A stretch of 14,595 nucleotides of DNA, taken from the NCBI GenBank assembly GCA_036939975.1, contig JALLPB010000578.1, positions 1-14,595 on the forward strand, read 5' to 3'. Of the stretch, positions 1-9,058 are shown one piece after another (the stretch's first letter is position 1; every line of letters begins with the position of its first letter). The DNA is from Cyclostephanos tholiformis (taxonomy: Eukaryota; Bacillariophyta; Thalassiosirophyceae; Thalassiosirales; Thalassiosiraceae). A program made the translations under genes and the position numbers. The notes under the pieces were generated by a model. The model ran no database searches, was not told the DNA's origin, and worked only from the letters and a program-made list of their open reading frames with translations.

Positions 1-162
1 TTTCTACGTAGGAATTCAATACAAATGCTTTCTCAGTCCAAAATTAATGGCTGCTTGGTAGCCATGGTGTATGTTTAGCTTTAACATAATTGTTTACACT
101 ATGGCGATCAGCTCTGTAAACAAAATTGTTATAAATGAATGGTTAAGGTTAAAAAAATAGGT

Positions 163-643
163 TTCTGATGCATCATCCCATCATTGCATTGTCATATATG
201 GTGGTTCCTGGAGGAGCATGTTTGCTATATCATCTATGTCCACCTCATCTGGCAATGCAATGACCTCATCACTGTAGTTGTCATCATTGTTGCCCCCATT
301 GAGGACAAGTGCATCAAGCACCAGCACCAGGGCCACATCAATCTTCTCAATGGACAGGTTGTTGTACGTGGCTGCCATCTTCTTAGAGAGGGAATTGGCA
401 TATTTGTCATCATATGTTCATGAATTCAACATTGTGAGAGCTATGACTCCCCCATGTCAGTTTTCTCTCATCATCATTGATGGCAAAAGCCGATGACAAA
501 TACGATGATAAACACAATGTGTCCTGTCAAGATGACATTGGGGAGGAGGGCAGGCGGAATGTATTGATGTTGCAATGACTGCAGGATGCTACCGCCACTC
601 ATGGGAGGAGGATCAATCCGCATTGGACAATTGTTGTGGGGCC
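163..643 (-). repeat. Diverged inverted repeat, arm A
   Basis: This segment matches the reverse complement of 1561-2072 along most of its length, with small indels; by eye roughly two thirds of positions agree. Shared landmarks are GGGCCACATCA, a block reading GATGTCATCATTGCCCCC-like, CATGGGAGGA near 600, and GATCAA near 613. The similarity covers a peptide remnant on the minus strand (181-378) as well as flanking DNA, so this is a dispersed element copy and not just a shared motif. Arm A lacks the expanded 13-bp tandem array of arm B. The family is not recognised. Confidence 0.7.
181..378 (-). pseudogene. Degenerate coding remnant in repeat arm A
   Basis: A 65-codon open frame reads on the minus strand and contains the block IDVALVLVLDALVLNGGN followed by an acidic stretch. 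The plus strand of arm B at 1806-1970 encodes the related block TDVALALVMLDTLILAGGN, so the two repeat copies resemble each other at protein level. Upstream of the Met in this frame the similarity continues (DDKYANSLSKK here, DDK-stop-ANPLLVKE in arm B) but is broken by stops. I read this as the decayed end of a protein once encoded by a dispersed element. No domain is recognised, and a function should not be assigned. It could still be part of a spliced gene, but the stops and the arm B frameshift argue against that. Confidence 0.4.
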
Positions 644-1560
644 GATGGTGACAATTTTTGCATGGGGCTGCAACGATGAGGGGGGATGATATATCACCCC
701 AGAGAGTTCATTGTAGGATACTTTTTTAATCTTGATGTTGTGTTGAAGTATTGTGTTGTGCTGCTGTAGTAGTAATATGTTGTAAGGTGTTAGATTCTTA
801 CCCGATTGGCAGAAATACGTTTCGGCAAAGTTGATCCCCAACTTAGGAATCCATCAGGAATTAGTATTTAAAAAGGTACAGATATTTCTGGGCAAGTGTG
901 TACGTTGAAAAATACGAATAATTATTTATATTGGGACAAGCCAATAGGTAGGGGTTTTGTCATGTACCAGACTTAATAAAAACTTCTGACACTTTTTTGT
1001 CTATCTTTAACTAGCTACACTTTGGACAAGCCACAATTAGCCCAATAACTTGAAAGGCTTTGAAGATATGACTTCCCCCGGTGCAATCTTATTTCCATCA
1101 AGGTGCTCTATAAGATTGGATTGGAGAGCTCTTCTTGAAATTGAAGTTATCCTGTCCATTTTCTTGCCCGACCTCACCTATGTAAGATTGATTTTTTTCT
1201 ACGTACCTGTAAATGCGAACTAATTTAGTGGCTCAGAAATCTCCCCATCCGCTACAGCATGGCTGTTTTTTTTCTCTCGAAATCATCTCTACCTTCTACG
1301 TAAGATGTGGTATTAATATCAGATGAGGAAAAAAATTGTCATTCGACAAGGGTATCTACAGTAAATTTACTAAAATGGTTACAGAAAAATGGGTACATGT
1401 TTACGACGCATCAATTAAAGGTTACTAAACAGTATTTTTTCAAGTCACAGTTGCGCCCTAAAAATGAAACTTACAGGATAACTTTGATGGTTACTAAATA
1501 GTAATTAAATACCTCACAATAACACTAATGTTTACGATTGGCTAAAATTGGGTTTCTGAG
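644..1560. other. Gene-poor spacer between inverted-repeat arms
   Basis: No convincing coding region, RNA gene or complete element is visible here; the open frames are short and AT-rich. The decamer TTTCTACGTA occurs at 1-10 and 1196-1205, with a one-base variant at 1293-1302. A 15-base phrase GGTTACTAAAYAGTA occurs at 1420-1434 and 1489-1503. These look like remnants of older duplications. Confidence 0.5.
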
Positions 1561-1805
1561 GCAATGATCCAATATGCACCTTGATCTTCCTCCCATGTGC
1601 GGCGGTAGCATCCGGTGTTCATCACGTCATCAATGTATTCTGCCCACCCTCCTCCCTGATGTCAACCCTATTCATTGTAACATTCACACGTACATTGTCA
1701 CCTTTCACCATCGATGCTGATGGGGGAAAACCAATGCGGTGGAGTTGTAGCCCTCATGATGTCAAACTTGCACATGGATGACAAATAAGCCAATCCCCTT
1801 CTTGT

Positions 1806-1970
1806 GAAGGAGATGACTTCCATGTACGACAACCATTCCGTGAGACTGATGTGGCCCTGGCACTGGTGATGTTGGATACACTCATCCTCGCTGGGGGCAA
1901 TGATGACATCTATGGGGATGAGGACAACACATTGCCGGATGAACATGCTCCTAAAGAGACAGCCACACCG
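1806..1970 (+). pseudogene. Degenerate coding remnant in repeat arm B
   Basis: The plus strand reads EGDDFHVRQPFRE, then TDVALALVMLDTLILAGGN and an acidic stretch ending LPDE. This is the counterpart of the minus-strand frame at 181-378. Upstream similarity to arm A continues only in a different frame (DDK, stop, ANPLLVKEMTSMYDN), so this copy carries a frameshift near 1840 and a stop near 1790. The frame runs on into the 13-bp array and stops there. No protein family is recognised. It is best read as an inactive copy of the same element-encoded peptide. Confidence 0.4.
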
Positions 1971-2070
1971 GACAATGCAATAGGACAATGCAATGAGACA
2001 ATGCAATGAGACAATGCAATGGGACGATGTGATTGGATGTGACAGGACAACATGATGGGATGATGCGATG
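1971..2070. repeat. 13-bp minisatellite (GACAATGCAATGA)n
   Basis: Four consecutive 13-base units, GACAATGCAATGR or close variants, occupy 1971-2022. They are followed by decayed units such as GACGATGTGATTG (2023-2035) and GACAACATGATGG (2046-2058). Because 13 is not a multiple of three, the array shifts reading frame with each unit and is unlikely to code. It sits at the end of repeat arm B, where arm A has only a single GACAATGCAATGA-like unit. Confidence 0.9.
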
Positions 2071-2072
2071 CC

Positions 2073-2462
2073 ACAATGGGGCAGTGGCACAAATGAGATG
2101 AGGATGAGCATGGAGACTAGAGGGGTGACACAACAATCAACAAAGCATACCATTGTTCCTCTTGTGGGCCTGTAACAAAAGTGTTGATTACATATTGCGT
2201 CGGCATCTGAAATCTCCCCTGCAATCACCACTCGGCACGGGAGCCGCAACGGGAGATGTGGCATACAGAATTGGCAAATGTGATCTTGCCAATTTGTGGA
2301 AGTGTGTAATTGTTCGATTTGTGACCCAGCAGGATTAAGAGGCAGCTCATCGAATGATACAAAAAAGATGGAACATGTCTTGTTTTGATTGGTGAGCCAT
2401 TTCTTTTATCATCTGGCTACGGTACCTACGGTACTTTATCCTACAGTGAAAAAGCCATTTTA
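2073..2462. other. Intergenic DNA without a recognisable gene
   Basis: No supported gene or RNA is seen. A phrase GGCATCTGAAATCTCCCC near 2203 resembles GGCTCAGAAATCTCCCC near 1230. This might be an eroded repeat edge, but the match is too short to build on. The stretch GGTACCTACGGTAC near 2420 is a local imperfect repeat. Confidence 0.4.
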
Positions 2463-2582
2463 GGAAGAATTAAATTGCAGCACAATAACTTTTTTCTGAG
2501 AAACTTTTGATGCAACCATTAGAATCTGCATAAAATTTAGCTATTATTTCATACTTGGACCATTGTCCAAAAATTAGCACAG
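2463..2582. repeat. AT-rich dispersed repeat, copy 1
   Basis: This copy aligns with 5605-5724 and, in part, with 3251-3318, all in the same orientation. Landmarks in order are GGAAGAATTAAATTG, TGCAACCATT, AAAATTTAGC and AAAATTAGCACAG. Similarity to copy 3 may reach upstream to about 2412 (a GGTACT-type phrase is matched near 5573). The family is not recognised and no coding frame is conserved between copies. Confidence 0.65.
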
Positions 2583-3250
2583 CCCTTAATCCAAGCAAAA
2601 AACAAAAAAATACGAATAATTTGGGACGGAGCAGGAGTAGGTGTAATTTTTTATGTGATAGAAACTCATGCAATATTATTTATTTTCTTCAGGGTTTAAA
2701 TATTAGTTTCTTCTCTGGTTAAATAAGCCACTGATTCATTAACTCAAGGCAAAAATTATTATCATTTTGCCTCCATTTCAGAATTTGGATCTGAGTTTGC
2801 CCTTGGTTGGCTTTCTTCTTTTTTTCAAATTTTGCTACATATTATGATACTAGCTTTAGGTTTGAGCAGTGGTGTTAATGAATAATTAACAAACTTGACA
2901 GTGAAAGTCCTCAATATTATTATATCTGCAAAAAGAGGACAGTCTCAGGTTTCCCCAGCAACACAACAGTGGTGTTTGGAGTGTGGGGGTTTGTAACAGA
3001 GTCCTAGTCTAAGGGTGCAACAACAATGCATTCTCCCTATACATACTATTGTATTGAAGTTTCTTGCATGCCAGATATTATTTTATTCTATCTCCATCAT
3101 GCAAGTGGATAGCAACTTAACAGCTTTATCTGTTTTGGTGGAAGAAAAACTCATACTTTTAGTAACTACCGTAGGCATCGGGGATTAAGAAACACTGAGG
3201 TTTAAGAAACAGACACTAAATCTATTTAAATTAGCTAGAAAATTAAAAAC
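2583..3250. other. AT-rich intergenic DNA
   Basis: Low-GC sequence with no supported gene. Every open frame is short and lacks a recognisable domain. The phrase AAAATACGAATAATT followed by GGGAC near 2607 also occurs near 911-940, hinting at another eroded repeat shared with the first kilobase. Confidence 0.5.
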
Positions 3251-3318
3251 AGGAGGAATTGAATTGCGACACGAAGCGGTCATTTTCAGAAAACCTCGTA
3301 AGCAACAATTATATTAAC
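3251..3318. repeat. AT-rich dispersed repeat, copy 2 (partial)
   Basis: A shorter copy shares CAGGAGGAATTGAATTGCG, GGTCATTTTCAGAA and AGCAACAATTATATT with copies at 2463 and 5605. It is closest to copy 3 across GGTCATTTTCAGAA. The right half of the repeat is missing or too diverged to follow. Confidence 0.5.
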
Positions 3319-3455
3319 CAAATCCTCAAACCTAGTTGTGTTTTGTGTTTTTTTGCCACACTGACGACAATGACCATGGCATCCACTGGTGCAATACAGT
3401 ACAAGCCCTTGTCTGGTGGTGGCATTTAGGGGCTTCACACAAAGCCACCTATATG

Positions 3456-3830
3456 TTCCATTGGTCAATGTGCTTCGAGCCCTTTCCCCTTGGTGGCATG
3501 ATTGTCGAAATTGCAGTGGTTGAGTTGCTTACATTTTAGTCCATCATAAATAATAGCATAGTTAAATTATCAGTAATATGATTAAATTAAATTGCTCTGA
3601 CCATGCCCTCAAACAACCACTTATCCACATTGCATTTGCACTGGATGGGCTGTAAATAAAATATCCATGTTGCTAGAGGGGGCAGAGGGTGGAAGCTTGC
3701 CATGGAAGGGATGGTTGTAGTTGTGGTTGTGTTTGTGTTTTTAATCCTTTTGTACTGATTCCTACGGCAAAAAACTATGGGTTCAGAGTTTTTTGTTCCG
3801 GCCTGATCCCTCCTAGCTGTTAATCTGTTA
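3456..3830. repeat. Direct repeat D, copy 1
   Basis: This segment resembles 5005-5307 in the same orientation. Shared landmarks are TTCCATTGGTCAA at the left edge, CCCTTTCC, a strongly conserved core at 3629-3660 (ATTGCATTTGCACTGGATGG and onward to TAAATAAA), then GGGGGCAG, TACTGATTCCT, TTTTTTGTTCC and TGTTAA-like ends. The copies differ in length and are well diverged outside the core. Neither ends in TG...CA as LTRs do. No protein is recognised. Confidence 0.65.
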
Positions 3831-4099
3831 AAAACTTTGACAACACTAATTTTTCGAATCTCTTTGTCTTGGCTGGAAATGTCGGCGACATTTTGGCAAC
3901 AAGACGAAATGTTGCCAATAATTTTTGCCACGACAGGCCAATTTTGGCGACATGGTTTTTACTGTGTCGGCACACTTTTGTGTCAGGTTTTTCCGACACA
4001 GATGGACCAAAGACAGATGACAAAAAAGAGGGCTCTATCTAATTCCCATGTGACGGCTCACCAACCCAAAAAAAGAGGACCCAAAGAGCACGACGAACA

Positions 4100-4345
4100 A
4101 ACACCTCGAGAATGCCTCCTCCCATCGCCGCCTCCCCTGCCCTGCCGCCTCCATTGCTGTGCCCCCACCGCCACCACTGCCGCCGTCATGCTGCCGCCGG
4201 ATCCGCAGCTGCCACCGTGCTGCTTCCGTCGCGGTGCCACCGCCATCATAGTGCTGCCGCAGCCACCATTGCCATCGCCGTGCCCCTGCCGCCACCGCCA
4301 CCGTGCCGTGCCATGCTGCTGCCACCATTGCCCCTGCTGCCATGC
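4100..4345. repeat. CCN/CCG-rich low-complexity tract
   Basis: A tract of CCG-, CCA- and GCC-like triplets on the plus strand forms the left half of the element core. It yields open frames on both strands rich in Pro/Cys/His or Gly/Gln/Arg. These are compositional and show no domain. The sharp rise in GC against the surrounding AT-rich DNA is striking. Confidence 0.8.
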
Positions 4346-4501
4346 TCTTTGATAAAGTTGTAGTTGTAGTAGTATTCGTAGTAGTGGTAGTTGTCATCAT
4401 CGTCATTGTGATTCTACTTAGTTGATTGTTTTCTGCTGTCTGTGCCTGTTGTCATTGTCATCATTGCTGCTGCAGCTGTTGCCATCGCCGTCGCCTATGT
4501 C

Positions 4502-4570
4502 ATTGTCGTCATCGTCGTCATTGTCATTGTCGTCATTGCCATTGTCGTCATTGCCATTGTCGTCGCCATT
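4502..4570. repeat. 15-bp minisatellite (ATTGTCGTCATTGCC)n
   Basis: Two perfect 15-base units occupy 4526-4540 and 4541-4555, with a partial third to about 4567 and a related GTCGTCAT run from 4502. The array lies in a wider CATTGTC/CATTGCC zone (about 4440-4660) forming the right half of the element core. Frames through it read as Val/Ile/Ala or Cys/His repeats and are unlikely to be genes. Confidence 0.85.
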
Positions 4571-4840
4571 ACAATCCCTTCTCCTCTTCTGTGTCTATTT
4601 GGTTTTTTGTTTTTCCGCTGCCGCTGCTGTTGTCATTGTCGTCATCTCATTGCCTGCACCACCGTTATGCGCTGACATGTCACAATTTATGCGAGCCTAC
4701 ATGACACCGACACGGTGTCTGATGAGCCAACACAGTGCAATGTTGCAGACATGGTCTGTGTCGTGTCAGCGACATTGCACCGACATGTCAGCATGTCTGT
4801 CGTTTTGAGGGAAAAAATCCTCGACATGATGCCAACATTT

Positions 4841-4880
4841 CCAGCCAAGCTCTTTAGAACCTGAGTTCTACCTTGGCTGG
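4841..4880. repeat. Hairpin at the right end of the TIR element
   Basis: CCAGCCAAG (4841-4849) is the reverse complement of CTTGGCTGG (4872-4880), and TAGAAC pairs with GTTCTA around a CTGA loop. The result is a stem with a small one-sided bulge. The inner 9-mer is the terminus of the element at 3868-4849 and the outer one is the same terminus facing away, so two element ends may abut here. Confidence 0.7.
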
Positions 4881-5004
4881 CGTACTTACAAACTTAACTG
4901 CTGCGAGTTCCAGTGCAAAAGTAAAACTTCAAATTTAAGTTTCTTTTTTCACAACAACACAACCACAATCACAAACATCCCCACCTTGGCAAAATTTCCC
5001 CCCC

Positions 5005-5307
5005 TTCCATTGGTCAACATGAATTTTTGGCCCTTTCCTGATTTAGTGCAGGGTCGATGCAGACAACGTTTTTTTATACTTTTTGTATTCTACCACGCCC
5101 TTGCCCAACTCCTCATCCGCATTGCGTTTGCACTGGATGGGGTGTAAATAAAAAACCACAGGGGGCAGTAGTTGACTGTGGAGGGAGTATGTTTGCAATT
5201 GAGGTTGTGATTGAGTTTTCCTACTATTCTTACTGATTCCTTCCTTAAAAAGCTTCTGTGTTGGAGCTTTTTGTTCCCACCCAAACCTGTAGGGGTTAAG
5301 CTCTTAA
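5005..5307. repeat. Direct repeat D, copy 2
   Basis: The right-hand partner of 3456-3830. Its core at 5121-5152 (ATTGCGTTTGCACTGGATGG and on to TAAATAAA) matches copy 1 at 30 of 32 positions, while the rest is much more diverged. It starts TTCCATTGGTCAA and ends near GGGGTTAAGCTCTTAA. The minus-strand frames of the two copies look weakly alike, but neither contains a known domain. Confidence 0.65.
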
Positions 5308-5604
5308 CATGATATGAAAATTTAGCAAATGTTGTTTTCTGCTTTTTTTGCGCCTACACACTACCACACCACCATCATACAGTATTATTATTGGTAAATT
5401 TTTAATTGACTCTTTATCGAATTCCAAAGTACATAAGAAAATTTGAGAAAGCTCATGACGCATAACACATCTCAGTAATACCCTTTGTGCTATCATGGCA
5501 TACATATGATGCCAAATGTAATTGTTTTCAGCCATGTGAATTAATTTGACAAGATGGCCTATGTAGGGTTATGGTACTGTTCCCTACGGGCAACAAAAGC
5601 TGCA
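5308..5604. other. AT-rich intergenic DNA
   Basis: I see no gene, RNA or clear repeat here. The short open frames lack domain-like features. Confidence 0.4.
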
Positions 5605-5724
5605 GGGAGGAATTAAATTGTGGCAAGATTTGGTCATTTTCAGAATCCCTTGTTGCAACCATTGGATTCAGCACAAAATTTAGCATTTTTTTATGTACGG
5701 TGAAACTCATGAAAATTAGCACAG
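5605..5724. repeat. AT-rich dispersed repeat, copy 3
   Basis: Third copy of the repeat at 2463 and 3251, same orientation. It reads GGGAGGAATTAAATTG, GGTCATTTTCAGAA, TTGCAACCATTGGATT, AAAATTTAGC, AAAATTAGCACAG. It is the most complete copy and links the other two, since it shares the left-centre with copy 2 and the right half with copy 1. Confidence 0.65.
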
Positions 5725-6643
5725 TTTTTATTTCAGACGAACAACTGGAAAAAGCACAATAATATAAAGACAGAGTAGTACTCTATTTTCTATGATATAA
5801 ACAAATATCAAACTTGCCAGCAATTTCAATGAGCATCCCACATGCTGCTGGATTGATACCTTAAAATTGATATGACACAGTGCATATTTCCCACCAATAG
5901 AGCCACGCATCAGCAAGCAATGTCATTGTAAGGTGCCATCATCAGGCAAGTGTCTGCACCATATCAATCTGGCAGCTGCCATGGTCATCACCATTTGCAG
6001 AGTGAGAAACACAAGACACAACAAGGTTTTAGCTAGCAAACCTAATCCTTTTCGGAGCACAAAGTGGACCCTCTATCCAACTCAAACAGTGGACAAATAT
6101 TGGCAAAAATATTACTGAAAAAAGTGGGCGCATACATGCACTTATGCTGTTAACCTTTCCTTTTTCTGTTTTGGTTGAAAAAGGTTCAATCAAATAAAAA
6201 AACAATTGAAATAAGTTACAGCAATTGATAGGTGCACACCAAAAATTGGGCAAAATACTACCTTTTATCCACCTCCACCCACCTATGGAGGCAAATCCAT
6301 CTTGTCTTCTGGTTCAGATTGTTTCTCAATACTGTTGTCCATAGTGATAGAGTTGTTGTAGTCTGGCAGAATACACCTATCAGTGAATGTATATCCATTC
6401 CAATTTTAGCCCATGTTGATGAAAGCAAAGTCGGCACATGGGAATTTGTTCACCACATGATTAAAAAGGATAGTGGTTACTGAGAAAGGGGCAGTGGACC
6501 CCACACGGAGAAACATAATTATCACCAATTTTGGTCCTGTAAAGCATCATATGTATGATTCCTGGAAATCCAAGCGAAAACAAAGATCATATTGAACGAA
6601 AAAGTTTAGAGGCATGCCTTCCAATCTCGCTAAGTAGTCTTTG
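5725..6643. other. Intergenic DNA downstream of the dynamin gene
   Basis: No supported gene. An 83-codon plus-strand frame at 6232-6483 has no recognisable motif and AT-rich composition. The dynamin gene ends at 6644 on the minus strand, so its 3' untranslated region must lie in the right part of this stretch. I found no AATAAA on the minus strand close to the stop. Confidence 0.4.
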
Positions 6644-9026
6644 TTACTTGGAAAAGGTATTGAAATCCCGAACCTCGTTGACTATTTCCAACGCCTTCTC
6701 AAGCAGGTCCCTCATCTCAAGGCATGTCCTCCTCCTCATGGCGATGTCTTTCGCCTCCTTCATCAAAAATTTAACCTCGGACTCCCTGTAAAGTTCGCTG
6801 ACCAATTCATTCTGTATCTCGTCCTTCACATGATTCACGAGGAAGTACATGATTGTCTTGGGGACCATGTCGATGTAATTCTTACGTACGATGGAAAAGT
6901 ACGAGTCGATGAGAGATTTTATTATCTCGGTCTCGACGCGCTCGCGGTCGGAGGGAGGAGTGTCGGTCTGGCGCATCATGTCGGGGACTTGGGGAAGTTG
7001 GACTATCGTGGGCGGGCCGCCGCCTCCACTACCGCCCATCATACCCCCCCCCAAGCTGCCTGTGCTGCCGTAGTGACTGGTGGTCGAACGTACGTTCCCG
7101 CCCCCCCCACCGTTAACGAATCCCCGATTGTTCCAAGAATCCGATCGATTTCGATTCATCCCACCCGCCGCCGTTGTCGTCGCGTGATGGGGGGGGTTGT
7201 TCCCCCTGAAGATAAAGTTCATTATCCCCCCGGAGGAGTCTCCCCCGGAATTGTTGTTCATGGACCCCCCGATGCCGCGATCCACCACCACGTGTTGCGG
7301 CGGCGCGCCGTGTTGGGATTGGTCGTCCATGTATTTTTCCAACGACGATGAGGTCAGAGGCGTCGCGCCTATGTCCGGACTGTCGACGCGCTCCTTGACG
7401 GGGGTCATAATGCCATTCCTCTTCTCGATCTCGCCTGCCGCCGCCTGCCTGGCGGCTGCCTCCTTCTCGATCGACATTTTCTCCATTAGCCTCGCCACCG
7501 CCCTGCTTCCGCCGATGAAATCTGGATGATTCGTATTGATGTACGACAATTCGATTCGAACCAGATTGCTAACCCACATCTGGGTGGGACCCACGCTCCG
7601 TTTCAATAGCGACGATACCACGTCCATCATACGATCGCGTAGGTTGGGATAACGCGTGAGCTCCGTCGGCTCGGACTGGGCCGCGATGCGCTGGAGTTCG
7701 TCGTACACGAGGTCGACGCACTGCACGCCCGGCTGTTCCAATCGACGTATCTGTCTACGAACGAGTATGTCGAAGCTTATCTCCGGCACGAATAGGGCCG
7801 GACGGGTACCATTGGCATTCCCGATCGTGGTACGTATCTCGTCCTCCGACAGTCCGTCGAATGCACCGACCGAATTGAGAGATCTGCCGAAGACATAATG
7901 GAATATGTACGATATTCGCGCGCCTCCGTACAGCTCGTCGGCGTTGGAACCCCCGACGACGGGACCCGCGGCGTTCGCGGTCCCGTACGACGGTCCGAGG
8001 GCCATGCCCCCCATCCTACCCCCCATCCCGATGCCGCCCCCGACGTTTCCCATCGTCATGGTCCCACCCCCGATGCCGCCGCCGGACGATGGAAGCAACG
8101 GCATGCCGTCGTGGTGCTGATTGGTATTGCTCGCGCGGCCGTCGATCATGGCCGCGAAGTTGGACGAGAATTTCGATAGCAATCCCAATAGCTTCCCCCC
8201 TAGCACTCCCGGATCGTTCTCGCCGCCCCTGCCGCCACCGCCGCCCTCGGGCATGCCGAGGGCATCCAACTCGCCCTGCACGTCTACCATCATGTTCGCT
8301 ATGCGTATTTTCAACTCCGGCAAGCACTCGCGTATGTGATGTATGAGGATGGAATTCAAATTCCGCGCGAGGTTGATCGTGCCGCACTTTCCCAGCAATG
8401 ACCTATCCCTGGAATATACCGGATGAGTGCGAAAGAAGCGCTCCTCGTTGCGCAAACCGACGCGTATGCTCAGGTCGGCATCGATGTCGCGCTGTCCGCG
8501 ATTGACCACCGCGACGTATCCCCTCCGTAGCGGCACTATCCTATTGTGCAGTATCTCCGACGCGTCCGTTCCGGGATCCATAAGATCGAGCTTCGTCAGT
8601 ACCCCTATGGTACGTTCGCCGCGCGGATCGAGCTGTCGCGCCAACTTCAAAGCGTCGCTGCTGGCCAGGTCCGTATTCGCGCTCGTCACTGCGAGCAAAA
8701 TGGCGTTGGGATTGCTACCGTACTGACAATTGATCGAATATATCTGTTCCTCGATGTCCTCCGGCTGGTCCTTGATGGCCACCTTCGTCAATCCCGGTAG
8801 GTCGACCATCGTCAGGCTCAGCACGTTCGGGCTGTATATCTTGAGATGAATGGGAGTGGGACTCACCCCCTTGGAATGCAGACCGGCGAGGCGATTCGTA
8901 TCGCGGCTGATCTCGTCCCGTATGTGGGAGAAGTCGTAATATCGTCTCCCCGGCTGGTGGAGGAATTCTCCCCACTCCTGCTGCCCCTGCGACGACGACG
9001 GCTTTGGCGGATTATGTTCCTTACTC

Positions 9027-9058
<32 letters not shown>

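Larger units (their letters stand above)
1561..2072 (+). repeat. Diverged inverted repeat, arm B
   Basis: Its reverse complement aligns with 163-643. The alignment runs from a GATCAA-containing edge near 1579 to the GATGGGATGATGC stretch near 2053-2065, with the 13-bp tandem array as an insertion relative to arm A. Just outside the left edge of each arm on the plus strand lies a similar phrase (GGTTTCTGATGCA near 160 and GGTTTCTGAGGCA near 1551). It has the same orientation at both places although the arms are inverted, which would fit a terminal inverted repeat. The mates expected at the right edges are not clear, so the transposon class is left open. Confidence 0.7.
3868..4849. mobile_element. 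Non-autonomous terminal-inverted-repeat element with simple-sequence core
   Basis: The ends are inverted repeats: CTTGGCTGGAAATGTYGGC at 3868-3886 and its reverse complement at 4831-4849. The match is 21 of 24 bases with the first 15 identical. Outside both ends, in the same orientation, lies CTCTTT (3860-3865 and 4850-4855); as an 8-base duplication it would match 6 of 8. Each subterminal zone holds about six TGTCG or CGACA pentamers. The middle (about 4100-4660) is triplet and hexamer simple sequence. No transposase domain is visible in any frame, so the element would depend on an enzyme supplied elsewhere. An 8-base duplication would suit a hAT-type enzyme, but the termini are not a hAT sequence I recognise, so the superfamily stays open. 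Confidence 0.6.

Noticed and set aside
1971..2070. CRISPR-like array
   Set aside because: The 13-base units are contiguous, with no spacers, in eukaryotic repeat DNA.
1698..2264. 188-codon minus-strand open frame
   Set aside because: It runs through repeat arm B and the 13-bp array. Its Cys/His/Ser/Ile periodicity comes from the array, and the better cross-copy protein similarity is on the other strand.
3837..4808. Pro/Cys/His-rich frames (171 and 128 codons) and their antisense Gly/Arg frames as genes
   Set aside because: They are translations of simple triplet and hexamer repeats inside the TIR element, open in several frames at once, with no domain.
3456..5307. Direct repeats D as LTRs of a retrotransposon
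   Set aside because: The copies differ in length, are strongly diverged, lack TG...CA ends, and the 1.2 kb between them shows no gag-pol motif or primer-binding site.
6641..7351. 236-codon plus-strand open frame
   Set aside because: It lies antisense to the C-terminal part of the dynamin gene, has no domain, and is explained by GC-rich codon usage leaving the opposite strand free of stops.
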